DNA of 40,387 bases, taken from the NCBI GenBank assembly GCA_937922815.1, contig CALAJP010000108.1, forward strand, positions 1 to 40,387, given 5' to 3'. The position numbers and the translations under genes are program-made. Positions 8,439 through 18,227 of the stretch are shown here, one piece after another. The notes beneath the pieces were generated by a model. It had not been told where the DNA came from. It saw nothing but the letters and a program-made list of their open reading frames with translations, and ran no database searches. Numbering within the stretch: position 1 is the first letter of the stretch; the number at the start of each line of letters is the position of its first letter. The stretch is from an uncultured Saprospiraceae bacterium (GTDB taxonomy: Bacteria > Bacteroidota > Bacteroidia > Chitinophagales > Saprospiraceae).

Positions 8439-8448
8439 TGGGGGGTTG
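8439..8448 (-). promoter_or_regulatory. C-rich 10-mer CAACCCCCCA upstream of the SprF-like gene
   Basis: It ends 6 bp before the ATG at 8432 on the coding strand, in the 33-bp gap behind the adhesin stop. It is an exact copy of the 10-mer at 7485-7494. The adhesin gene itself is preceded by a related but different C-rich leader (AACCCAACTAACC). Confidence 0.35.
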
Positions 8449-8465
8449 CTTTGTATCTTAAATAT

Positions 8466-11400
8466 TTATTTGTTTAAGTAAATAAACCCAACTTTTGGCT
8501 TATAGCCAGTTTTCTTAAGTTTAATTACATAATAATATGTTCCTACAGGAAGTACGTCGTTCTGACCTAATAATGGACCTGTATTCGGCACCCCATCCCA
8601 GTTATTAATACTTCCTTCTGCGGTGTAAACCATTACTCCCCATCTATTATAAACCTCAAATTTATTTTCAGGGAAACCTTCTATTCCTAATATTTCTAAA
8701 TAGTCATTTGCACCATCACCGTTTGGTGAGAAAGATTCAGGAATAAATACTTCGCATAAATCAGGATCTAAGAAGTTAGGCGTTCCATCATTATCACAAT
8801 CATCTCCTACTATATCGTCTTTATTAAAATCGTCTTCTTTCTCGTCAAATAATAAATCTCCATCTGAATCTAAGTCTAAGAAGTTCATATCACCGTCACC
8901 ATCTTGATCTTCAGTTCCTTCTCTTTCATCAATTACAGAATCATTATCAGAATCTAAATCTAAGTAGTTAGGGGTGCCATCGTTGTCATAATCATCGACT
9001 GTTTCTATCGAATCAGGAATACCATCATTATCAGAGTCTAGATCTAACCTATCTACTATGCCATCTCCATCAGTATCAACATCAACGCCTTGGCTTTCAA
9101 CATCATCAGGGATTCCGTCACCATCTGAATCTTCATCAAAGAAATCGAATATTCCGTCTCCATCAGTATCAATATCAGGTTGACCTAACTGGAAGTTTGG
9201 ATTTTCTGCCTCTTCTAAATCGTATTCATCGTAAATTCCATCATTGTTTGTATCTTCAAGTTCTGCTTCGTAAACATCATATAAATCATCACCATCAGAA
9301 TCTAAATCTAAGAAGTTAGGTGCTCCATCACCATCAAGATCGTCTGCTTTTTCTAACTGATCTAATACCCCGTCATTATCTGAATCTAAATCATAATAGT
9401 TAGGTACTCCATCTTTATCAAAATCAGCTGTTCCTTCTTCTATATCCGTAATTCCATCATTATCATCATCTGGGTCAGTAACATCTGGAAGACCATCAAA
9501 ATCAAAATCAAACTGTTGACGGTAATCTACATCAGCTCCTACATTATAAGTATCAGGATAGTACGTTTGAGGGTTTTTGATTTCTACAGAACCAATATTT
9601 CCATCTTCTTTGTCATCTACCGCATCATCTAATCCGTCACCATCTTTATCAACACCTAATAGTGTCATTTGCCCTTCTAATAAATCTGATTTTAAATCAT
9701 TATCCGAATCTAAATCAATATAATCTGGAGTATCTTCTCCGTCTGTATTGATAGGTTCTATTGGATTACCCGTTAAGATATCCGTACATAATCTACAATC
9801 ATTATCAAAAGCATCGTCAATTCCATCTCCATCAATATCAACATGTTGGTTAGGAATAAACCCTGCGGTAGTCTGTCCTTCTACTACATCAGGAATACCG
9901 TCATTATCAGCGTCTAAATCTACATAATTGTCGTAACCATCTCCATCAAAATCCGATAACACATGAGAACTTACGCCTGGTTCTACTTCTATTGAATCAT
10001 GTAATCCGTTATTGTTAGCATCAACAAAATCCGTAGTATAGTTTCCTTTTCTATGAGGATCAGTTCCTCCTGTTTCCATTATATCAAGAATACCATCATT
10101 ATCAGAATCTAAATCTTGGTAATCAGGAATACCGTCATTATCAGAGTCTCTGTTGGTTAAGATACCTTCGTCTATATCCAAAATACCATCATTATCGTCA
10201 TCTAAATCTTCAGTATCAACTACTCCGTCAAAATCAAAATCTTCTGCTTGTCTGAAATCTACATTGAAGTCATCTTTGTTTTTATCTGGATAAGAAGCAT
10301 AAACATCAGAAACGTTTATATTTGGATTTGAATAACCATTAGTCTTGTCAACACTGTCATCTAAACCGTCTTTATCGGTATCTTTTCCAGAAAGAGTTAC
10401 TGCTGCTTCTTTCGTATCAGGTAATAAGTCATTATCTGAATCTAAATCTAAATAATCAGGTTTAGTATCTCTATCTAAATTATTTGGTGTAATTGGAGAA
10501 CCTACAATTGTTCCACATTTATTACAGTCAATATCATACATATCGTCTAATCCATCTTTGTCCGTATCTACTCCTGAAGGGCTCAAATATCCTTTAGAGG
10601 ATTGTCCTTCTATGTTGTCAGGAATACCATCATTATCAGCATCTAAATCTAAATAATCTAAAATTCCATCTTTGTCAGAGTCAATAGGTGTAGCTGATGT
10701 TACTAAATCATTTACTCCGTCTTTATTTTTGTCTTCGAATGGAATATCACCATAAGCAATTCCTTCAAATTTAGGTTCTGCAACGATTCCTGCTTCAATT
10801 ATATCTAAGATACCATCGTTGTCAGAATCAATATCAAATGCATCAACTATTCCATCATTATCTGTATCTACTGTATGGCTTTCATCTACATCAAGAATAC
10901 CGTCATTGTCATCATCTAAATCCTTATGATCAGGAATGCCATCTAAATCGTTATCAGACAAGACATTAATCGTAAGCTTAGCCTCCTCACAAACTGGTTT
11001 TGTAAATTCAGTATTACAAACCTTATATTCTAATACAATAGATCTGTCTATTTCGGCTGCAATAGGTGTGTAAGTTACGATACCTGTTTTTTCATTAACC
11101 GTCAAGCTTCCTTTAGCTGCATTCGGGTTCAAAATATCTATTGATGTGTTGTTAGGCGTTGCTAAGAAATCATCATTTTCAAGTATATCAACCTCTCCAC
11201 TATTATTATAGATAATCGTTAAGAATTCATCCTTAGCTGTTGGTACAAATTTGTTAGGGTCAGTAGCATCTTTATTTCCATCGCTATCGTAATCGTCAGA
11301 AACATCAATCGTTACTGTTGCTTTATCACACACAGCAAAAGCTCTATCTGATTCACAAACTTCGTAAACAATTGTTACCGTTTCACCTGACTCTTCTTCT

Positions 11401-14400
11401 GTTGGTGTATATGTTAATTCGCCCGTTAATGGATTCAATAACGCTACTCCTTTTGCGGTTCCTGTTTTCTTATCCGCTAACGTAATGTCATTACCTGCCG
11501 TAAACTCATCGTTATCTAAAACTTTTATTGTCTTCGGTTCTGTAATTCTTGCATCTTCTATTTTATCATCTTTAGCAACTGGATTTTTTACAACCTCGAT
11601 TACTACTAAAGCATCTGCACATACATTTTCTGGTGTATTACATACTTTGTAACCTACTGTCACTGTTTTTCCTGCTTCTTCTAATGTAGGTGTATATGTT
11701 ATTTCACCTGTCGTTTCATTAAACGATACTACTCCTTTTGCACTGCCTCCAGTACTATTTAAGGTTGAACCTACTAAGAAATCATCATTATCAACAATAT
11801 TTAATTTACTAGATACTCCTGACGCTGCTAACCTAATCGTATCATTTACTGCCGTTGGTGCAAATTTATTAGGATCTTTATTATCAATATTACCATCTTT
11901 GTCATAATCGTTAACAATAATTACAGTTACCGTAGCACTATCACATAAACTAAGACTTATTGTATTGTCACATACTTTATAATCAACAGTTACTGTGTCT
12001 CCCGTCTCTTCTTCTGTAGGCGTATAAGTAAGTTCTCCCGTTATATTATTAAACGATATAACTCCTTTTGCATTGCCTGTTCCTAAATCTACAAGGCTAG
12101 TATTTATTCCTGGATCGAATTCATCATTATCAAGTATCTTAATTGATTTAGGTTCGGTTATTCTAACGCCTTCCAACTTATCATTTATCGCTTCTTTTTC
12201 AGCCGCATCCACTTCTACTGTTACTTTTGCATTATCACAATTCGTCGGATTCAATTTCTCACATATCTTATAATCCAATGTATATGTTCCTGCTGCTGTA
12301 CCCTCCAGTACATCTACTGTCCCATCTGTATTCAATACTAATTTCGATGTCCCTACTTGGGTTAATGTCGTTTTTGACGTATCTATTGTCTTTTCATTCA
12401 AACTGTCATTAGCATAAATATCTACTACCTCTTCTAATCCTTCATATCCATTAACTCCTGATGCATTATCATCCGTCGCTTTTATTACTAAAGCATCTAC
12501 CTGAATACTTACCCAAGCTGTATCGCACATTTCAGGAGTAAATCGAGTATCACAAACTTCATATTTGAGAGTTACCGTTTTGTTTGCTTCCGAAACGTTA
12601 GGCGTATAAACCAATGAATCATTTTCAAAAGAAACCGTTCCTAGAGCAGTACCTCCAACTTCTTTAGTAATAGTTAAATTATTTCCTTTAAAATCATCAT
12701 TATCTAAGATTGCGTATTTTACTGCTTCGCTAACTTTAGCACCAGTGTAACTATCATCTTTAGAATGTGGCTTTATTTGTATTACTACAACTCCTGTATC
12801 TACATTATTACCCAACTTTAAGCAATATTCAAATGAATCTATTCCATAAAAATCATTCTTAGGTATATATTGTATAGAGTCATTAACTATTTTAGCAGTT
12901 CCATTTTTCGAATCGAACCCTCCACAACTATCAATAGTAGCAGTTTGTCCAGTTTTTATATAATCGTTATTCTTTACATCTATTTTGATAGTATCGTTAG
13001 TGCTTACTATAACGGTATCATTCTTGGCTTCAATTGGTTCGTCTCTATAATCTACATCATCTGTCGTTTTGTCATTATCTTCATCAGAAAGACTTAAATT
13101 TCCTAATGATAATGTATCATTAGCAGCCCATTTGGTTTCTTCATTGTCATAACAATTGAATAAACCATCTTTATCCGTATCCCCCATATCCGTACAAACA
13201 GCAAATCCTGTTTCTTCGCTATCTTCGAAACCATCATTATCACTATCTGCATCTAAATAATCAGGGTCATCTTTCCCGTCTGTATTTTCTGGCGTTAATC
13301 CATTAGCACTAATTTTAAAATAGGCACTGTCTAAACCTTTGTCAGTGTATTTGCCTGATGGTTTAATATAATCTTTAGTTGATTGTGCTTCTAAGTTATC
13401 TGGAATACCATCGTTATCAGCATCGATATCATTATGATCAGCGATATTGTCAGCATCACTATCTTTACATTTCATGGAAAATGTTAGGAAGTAATTGTCT
13501 CCCCCTGGCCCGTGGTTTAGAATCAATTCAGTAGTTCCTACTGGAATTGTAGCCGTAAGACCTCCTTCATTTGGATAGCCTCTAATGTATTCTGATTTAA
13601 AACTAGAAGTATTTAAGCCAGTACCTCCTGTTATAGAAATTATGTTTCCAGTTGAAAAAGAAATATCTGTATCTAATGCCGTTACATGAACATAAATAAT
13701 TTGTGCAGTAGGTTTATCGAAAGTAAACTCGTAAGTTGCTTGATTATTATCTCCCATGTTATAAACTCCTTTGTCCGTAAAAATATGTCCGTGCAAAGTC
13801 AATCCTCTATTACCAATAAAATTAGAAACTCCTTGTTTTTCTCTTGCGGGTCTGTCTGTACCTGATATTTGAGCATTAGTAGAAGTTGTAACTTTCAAAT
13901 CTCCTAATGTTCCAACAGGGACATCTCCACCACTCCATTCTGTAAATAATACACCACATTCAGCTTCATCAATAATACCGTCATTGTCATCATCAATATC
14001 TACTATATCCAATATTCCATCTTTGTCCGTATCCTTATTTTCTGTAGCATCTCTAAAATCTACATCTCCATGATATTTTGGTATATCCAAATCATTATCC
14101 GTATCGGATAATGTTCGAGCACCTGTATCTAAATCATCATTTACATCCATACCGTTTACATCATCGTAACAGTTATATAAACCATCTTTGTCAGTATCGC
14201 CCATATCAGTACAATCGGGAAATCCAGATTCATCTTTATCATCGAAACCGTCATTATCACTATCATTGTCTAAATAATCAGGTTTGTCAACACCATCTGT
14301 ATTCGTAGGTAAAACTTCTTGAGTAGTATAATAAGCACTGTCTAATCCGTTATCTGTATATTTACCAGACGGAGCTACATAGTCTTTAGTTGTTTGTGCT

Positions 14401-17400
14401 TCTACGTTATCTGGAATACCATCATTATCTGAATCAATGTCAATATGGTTAGGAATACCATCACAATCCTCATCACATAATGGCTTATGCTCAAGAAAAA
14501 AGGACTCAAAAGAAGCTGATAAAGAATTATTTGTGCGGAAGTATTCTATTTCTACCCAATTAACAGGTGTATTATTAGATGATACCTCCCATACGTTTTT
14601 ATTACCACCTTCTGGACCAGAAACATTTTCAAACCCAACTTCATTAGTTTTATCTCCAATTATTTTAGGCCCATTATTCGTACCATTACCATCTGAACTT
14701 GTAAAATCAGACCTTTTATATGTCTTACCACTTAAAGAAACGTGAGACTTTACATAAACCGCTTCATCAGATGCCAAGTTTCCGTGTGCTCTATTCGTAA
14801 TATTCAATATTTCAGGTCCAGATAAAAATTCAATCCTATATATTACTCCCCCTCTACAGTTATTTAACTTATCTAATCCGATTAGTTTAGATCTAGCTAC
14901 AAAAGAAAAAGTATCAGCACACATATTTCCTGTTCCTGCTCTTTCTGATGGATAAGCCGTAACCTTATATATAATGGTATCTTTCGCTACAGAGCATCCT
15001 GGAGACGTAAAAACATGTACAATTGTATCTGGAGAAGATGTTCCATCATGTAATGCTGCAGTATCAATACTATTATTGATAGCATCATCAGGAATTAACT
15101 GTAAACTGGTTTCACAAGTCGACATTTCTAAACTGTCTGTTATGCCATCATTATCATCATCAATGTCAAATATATCCGCTATTCCATCTTTATCGGTATC
15201 GGTGTCAATAACTAAATATGCACTGCTTTTTACTTCATCGCATACATTATCTGGATGTATAACTATCAAAGTATAAGTTTTGCCTCCAAGTCCAGTTACA
15301 TCACTTATATTTAATGTAGTAGTTGAAGCACCGCTATAAACACCTCCATCTGTAATATCAACACCATCAATTTGCCATTGATATTTTAAACCTGAACTCA
15401 CATCAGTTCCTGCTGAATAATCAGGTTTTTTATTTACATCATATACATCCGTACTAGTTGCCGTTGCCGATGTAACGGTAAAACTAGTAGATTGCCCAGC
15501 CAATAGTATCTGATCCACTAATGCAGAAGCATCAACCTCTACTTTGGTAGCAGAAAGATAAGCTCCTGATACATTTTTAGTATATGCATCCCCTACAAGG
15601 TTTAGTCCTGCGGAAACTACCAAGCCATTACTGTTTACACTGTCCGATGTTATTAAACCTCCATAAGTTCCATCGCTATTAGTATCTATTGAAGTATTAG
15701 CATATGTTTCATTCGCGTCTGAACATCCATCATTATCAGAATCGGTATCTAAATAATTAGCAAAACCGTCATTATCGGTATCACAAAATGCTTGAAAAAC
15801 CACGATATCATCGATGGCGAAATCATTACCGTTGCCATCTTTTACATTATTTATAAACTCTATGTCAATAGTATCTAGATTTACAAATCCTAAATCAATT
15901 TTCACTTCTTGCCATTCTTCATTTTGTATAATATCTATCCCCTTTGCCTCTTTTAAGAGGTTACCATTTTTATCTTTTACATTAACATCTAATTTAGGCA
16001 TTAACCTTGTTTTGTCATTATCTTTATCTATGTTCAACATCCACATATCTACATATAAATGCGCATTAGGGTGGATCACAATATCTTCTACTAACATCAC
16101 AGTGCTACCTACGGTATGTCCATTAAACAATGCCATTCGGTCATTTCCAGTGGTATGGTCTCCCGTAGTAGTCCATGCAGAAGATGCCCAAACGGCAATG
16201 TCTTGAACGCTATTATGAATAGTGTATTCACCGTCATTTAAACTGCTATTGTTATTACTTACTGGACAATTTAGACCAGAACCGTCTTCATAACAATAAT
16301 CCGTAGTATAAGCTATTTTTGTTCTTCCTAAAGAAGCGAGACCAAAGTCTTCTACAAATAGTGTATCAAAAATAGAGTTATCACAAGTTGTCCTTTGTTC
16401 TGTAGAGTCCAATATTCCATCATTATCGTCATCAAGATCATAAATATCTGCTATGCCATCTTTATCTGTATCAGTACAAGCCTCGATGAAAGGATTTAAG
16501 CTAACCCCTACAGACTGTCCATTATTTACATTATTCGGAATTCCAGTTGTAGCATTCACTGTTCCTGTCAACCTATCATCGGCACCTACATTATTGGAAG
16601 CAATTTTATCTCCTCCTTCTAAAGCATCTGGACAACCATCATTATCAGAATCTGTGTCTAATCGATCAACAATACCATCTTTGTCTGTATCAAGATCGAA
16701 ACAAGTAATATTGTTAGCAAAAACTTTATTGTTATATGATTCTAAATCAGAATATTGAGCACTTATTGAATAGTATCTCTGAGCAACATTACCCGTCGTT
16801 TTAGTGTTAGTAATATTTTTAAAAGCTATTCTAATAGGAATACTAGAAGTATTTGAATGTATAGCAGTACCAATATACTCTTCATGTAAATTGATTCCTG
16901 AATTAAAAGTATGATTACCATAGAATTTAATTCCATTTGAATTATCCATTGTGAGTTGGGTAGGGTTATTAACTACCCCTTCAGTTCCATCAATAAAGTG
17001 GACTACTTCAGTATATCCCAAATCCCCATCAGTATCCCATGCTGTTAATGTAATATTAGGTTGATTTTCAAGTATATTAGATCCCGATTTTACAAACTCA
17101 ATTAAAAATTCAACTGAAAATTCTTCATCAGCCTTCATTGTTACACCGTTCTTTAATTTAAGAATAGGTTCAAAATTATTATACCTTGCACCATTGGGAT
17201 CTGTCGTATTATCTAAAGAGATAAAGTTCAAATTTGGATTAATGCTTTTTACAGTTACTAATATATCAACCCCTGATGCAACATTTTCATACCTATACTT
17301 AGCTCCTTCAGTCAAAGCTGATCCCAATTCAAGTGTAGGTGATGTAAACACATAACTATTAAACTCGTTTAAGTTATTTGTGCCTTCACTACAATCCAAT

Positions 17401-18227
17401 ATCCCATCATTATCATCATCTAAGTCATATATATCTATAACTCCGTCGTTATCCGTGTCAGTAGGCAAACAAAACTGCAAGTCCCACAACTGCATAGTGA
17501 CATTACCTCTGCCACCGTCTTTTTTAGCTGCTTTTACCACAATACTATCTACTGTGGCATCTAAGTTGAATTGAAAAGCATTATTAGGCATATTACTTCC
17601 TCCTGCGGTACTATGTACCGTATTAGCGATAAATGTACCATTTGAGTTTAGATTAATATCTGAGATATTATTTCCATTAACTGTAACTGATTGACCTTTC
17701 AAGAAAGCAGTAATTTCAACATAATCGTTCTGATCCATCCCGCCCCATTTAAACGCTACATTCGAAACAGGCTTGCTAGTATACCATGAATATACAGCAA
17801 TATCACCGTCATCGAAATCAGTGTTCTTTGGTTGAAACCAAAAATGATTACCGTTAGTATTATCTATTTTCACTTCAGTAGGCGAATTCCATTGGGCATT
17901 TCCTTCTGTTTTGAATGCAAAATCTACATCTATTCCACTGTAAGAACAAATATTATTAAAAACGCCATCAGTTTTACCTGTATGTATTTTGGCCGTAGTA
18001 ATAATACTAGAAGAAGCACAGGTATTGTTAGTATTTAAAAACATTCCGAATACATCTAATCCCCCGACAGTGTTTACACTACGAGAATCCTTGATTCCGT
18101 CTAAATATGGATAATAAAAAGGAGTAGAGTTATTTTCGATGTTTGCAGAAGGGGAGGCAAACACAACAGTATGAAGTAAGACACTCATTCCTGTGAAAAA
18201 TAATAACTTTTGTAATGTACAATTCAT
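8466..18227 (-). CDS. Giant T9SS type B surface protein with thrombospondin-3-like and CshA-like repeats (3253 aa)
   Basis: This is a secreted adhesin-like protein. Residues 1-25 are a signal peptide. About 26-1590 alternates beta-rich modules (about 26-250, 280-510, 610-810, 840-1005 Ig-like, 1035-1250, 1425-1590) with Asp-rich linkers of the form DTDNDGVIDIYDLDDDNDG, which resemble calcium-binding thrombospondin type 3 repeats. About 1730-2420 holds seven CshA-fibril-like repeats, and about 2420-3150 is almost pure Asp repeat. The end (about 3157-3253) is a type B T9SS/gliding C-terminal domain: PESFSPNGDGANDYLEI, YNRWGVMVY, then PVGTYYYVI. Such proteins leave through T9SS with help from an SprF-like partner, encoded next. 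SprB, the gliding adhesin, has the same general build but is longer. The protein should be long, rigid and calcium-dependent. The ligand, and any role in gliding or attachment, cannot be read from sequence. Confidence 0.93.
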   Translation of the reverse strand: MNCTLQKLLFFTGMSVLLHTVVFASPSANIENNSTPFYYPYLDGIKDSRSVNTVGGLDVFGMFLNTNNTCASSSIITTAKIHTGKTDGVFNNICSYSGIDVDFAFKTEGNAQWNSPTEVKIDNTNGNHFWFQPKNTDFDDGDIAVYSWYTSKPVSNVAFKWGGMDQNDYVEITAFLKGQSVTVNGNNISDINLNSNGTFIANTVHSTAGGSNMPNNAFQFNLDATVDSIVVKAAKKDGGRGNVTMQLWDLQFCLPTDTDNDGVIDIYDLDDDNDGILDCSEGTNNLNEFNSYVFTSPTLELGSALTEGAKYRYENVASGVDILVTVKSINPNLNFISLDNTTDPNGARYNNFEPILKLKNGVTMKADEEFSVEFLIEFVKSGSNILENQPNITLTAWDTDGDLGYTEVVHFIDGTEGVVNNPTQLTMDNSNGIKFYGNHTFNSGINLHEEYIGTAIHSNTSSIPIRIAFKNITNTKTTGNVAQRYYSISAQYSDLESYNNKVFANNITCFDLDTDKDGIVDRLDTDSDNDGCPDALEGGDKIASNNVGADDRLTGTVNATTGIPNNVNNGQSVGVSLNPFIEACTDTDKDGIADIYDLDDDNDGILDSTEQRTTCDNSIFDTLFVEDFGLASLGRTKIAYTTDYCYEDGSGLNCPVSNNNSSLNDGEYTIHNSVQDIAVWASSAWTTTGDHTTGNDRMALFNGHTVGSTVMLVEDIVIHPNAHLYVDMWMLNIDKDNDKTRLMPKLDVNVKDKNGNLLKEAKGIDIIQNEEWQEVKIDLGFVNLDTIDIEFINNVKDGNGNDFAIDDIVVFQAFCDTDNDGFANYLDTDSDNDGCSDANETYANTSIDTNSDGTYGGLITSDSVNSNGLVVSAGLNLVGDAYTKNVSGAYLSATKVEVDASALVDQILLAGQSTSFTVTSATATSTDVYDVNKKPDYSAGTDVSSGLKYQWQIDGVDITDGGVYSGASTTTLNISDVTGLGGKTYTLIVIHPDNVCDEVKSSAYLVIDTDTDKDGIADIFDIDDDNDGITDSLEMSTCETSLQLIPDDAINNSIDTAALHDGTSSPDTIVHVFTSPGCSVAKDTIIYKVTAYPSERAGTGNMCADTFSFVARSKLIGLDKLNNCRGGVIYRIEFLSGPEILNITNRAHGNLASDEAVYVKSHVSLSGKTYKRSDFTSSDGNGTNNGPKIIGDKTNEVGFENVSGPEGGNKNVWEVSSNNTPVNWVEIEYFRTNNSLSASFESFFLEHKPLCDEDCDGIPNHIDIDSDNDGIPDNVEAQTTKDYVAPSGKYTDNGLDSAYYTTQEVLPTNTDGVDKPDYLDNDSDNDGFDDKDESGFPDCTDMGDTDKDGLYNCYDDVNGMDVNDDLDTGARTLSDTDNDLDIPKYHGDVDFRDATENKDTDKDGILDIVDIDDDNDGIIDEAECGVLFTEWSGGDVPVGTLGDLKVTTSTNAQISGTDRPAREKQGVSNFIGNRGLTLHGHIFTDKGVYNMGDNNQATYEFTFDKPTAQIIYVHVTALDTDISFSTGNIISITGGTGLNTSSFKSEYIRGYPNEGGLTATIPVGTTELILNHGPGGDNYFLTFSMKCKDSDADNIADHNDIDADNDGIPDNLEAQSTKDYIKPSGKYTDKGLDSAYFKISANGLTPENTDGKDDPDYLDADSDNDGFEDSEETGFAVCTDMGDTDKDGLFNCYDNEETKWAANDTLSLGNLSLSDEDNDKTTDDVDYRDEPIEAKNDTVIVSTNDTIKIDVKNNDYIKTGQTATIDSCGGFDSKNGTAKIVNDSIQYIPKNDFYGIDSFEYCLKLGNNVDTGVVVIQIKPHSKDDSYTGAKVSEAVKYAILDNDDFKGNNLTITKEVGGTALGTVSFENDSLVYTPNVSEANKTVTLKYEVCDTRFTPEMCDTAWVSIQVDALVIKATDDNASGVNGYEGLEEVVDIYANDSLNEKTIDTSKTTLTQVGTSKLVLNTDGTVDVLEGTAAGTYTLDYKICEKLNPTNCDNAKVTVEVDAAEKEAINDKLEGVRITEPKSIKILDNDEFDPGINTSLVDLGTGNAKGVISFNNITGELTYTPTEEETGDTVTVDYKVCDNTISLSLCDSATVTVIIVNDYDKDGNIDNKDPNKFAPTAVNDTIRLAASGVSSKLNIVDNDDFLVGSTLNSTGGSAKGVVSFNETTGEITYTPTLEEAGKTVTVGYKVCNTPENVCADALVVIEVVKNPVAKDDKIEDARITEPKTIKVLDNDEFTAGNDITLADKKTGTAKGVALLNPLTGELTYTPTEEESGETVTIVYEVCESDRAFAVCDKATVTIDVSDDYDSDGNKDATDPNKFVPTAKDEFLTIIYNNSGEVDILENDDFLATPNNTSIDILNPNAAKGSLTVNEKTGIVTYTPIAAEIDRSIVLEYKVCNTEFTKPVCEEAKLTINVLSDNDLDGIPDHKDLDDDNDGILDVDESHTVDTDNDGIVDAFDIDSDNDGILDIIEAGIVAEPKFEGIAYGDIPFEDKNKDGVNDLVTSATPIDSDKDGILDYLDLDADNDGIPDNIEGQSSKGYLSPSGVDTDKDGLDDMYDIDCNKCGTIVGSPITPNNLDRDTKPDYLDLDSDNDLLPDTKEAAVTLSGKDTDKDGLDDSVDKTNGYSNPNINVSDVYASYPDKNKDDFNVDFRQAEDFDFDGVVDTEDLDDDNDGILDIDEGILTNRDSDNDGIPDYQDLDSDNDGILDIMETGGTDPHRKGNYTTDFVDANNNGLHDSIEVEPGVSSHVLSDFDGDGYDNYVDLDADNDGIPDVVEGQTTAGFIPNQHVDIDGDGIDDAFDNDCRLCTDILTGNPIEPINTDGEDTPDYIDLDSDNDLKSDLLEGQMTLLGVDKDGDGLDDAVDDKEDGNIGSVEIKNPQTYYPDTYNVGADVDYRQQFDFDFDGLPDVTDPDDDNDGITDIEEGTADFDKDGVPNYYDLDSDNDGVLDQLEKADDLDGDGAPNFLDLDSDGDDLYDVYEAELEDTNNDGIYDEYDLEEAENPNFQLGQPDIDTDGDGIFDFFDEDSDGDGIPDDVESQGVDVDTDGDGIVDRLDLDSDNDGIPDSIETVDDYDNDGTPNYLDLDSDNDSVIDEREGTEDQDGDGDMNFLDLDSDGDLLFDEKEDDFNKDDIVGDDCDNDGTPNFLDPDLCEVFIPESFSPNGDGANDYLEILGIEGFPENKFEVYNRWGVMVYTAEGSINNWDGVPNTGPLLGQNDVLPVGTYYYVIKLKKTGYKPKVGFIYLNK
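8775..10965 (-). repeat. Asp-rich thrombospondin-3-like repeat tract within the giant protein
   Basis: This part of the gene is a dense series of short units encoding D-x-D-x-D-G-I-x-D, usually in pairs such as LDLDSDNDGIPD. At DNA level the plus strand shows near-identical words (accatcattatcagaatc and variants) again and again. The predicted function is calcium binding and stiffening of a stalk near the C-terminal anchor. Confidence 0.8.
10975..13040 (-). repeat. Seven tandem CshA-fibril/cadherin-like repeats within the giant protein
   Basis: Each unit is about 90-105 residues. It begins with x-A-x-D-D/N-D-x, continues with ILDNDEF-like and GxVSFNxxTGEITYTPT-like segments, and ends with Y-K-V-C...C-x-x-A-x-V-T-I. 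Units 4 and 6 and units 5 and 7 resemble each other most, pointing to duplication of a two-unit block. Confidence 0.8.

Noticed and set aside
8775-10965. Short regularly spaced DNA repeats that superficially resemble a CRISPR array
   Set aside because: The repeats are in frame, encode DxDxDG units, vary in spacing and sequence, and are part of one continuous reading frame.
12073-17574. Numerous plus-strand open frames of 60-130 codons opposite the giant gene
   Set aside because: They are antisense shadows of the Asp-repeat and beta-repeat coding strand: rich in Ser, Leu and Pro, without conserved motifs, and explained by the codon bias of the real gene.
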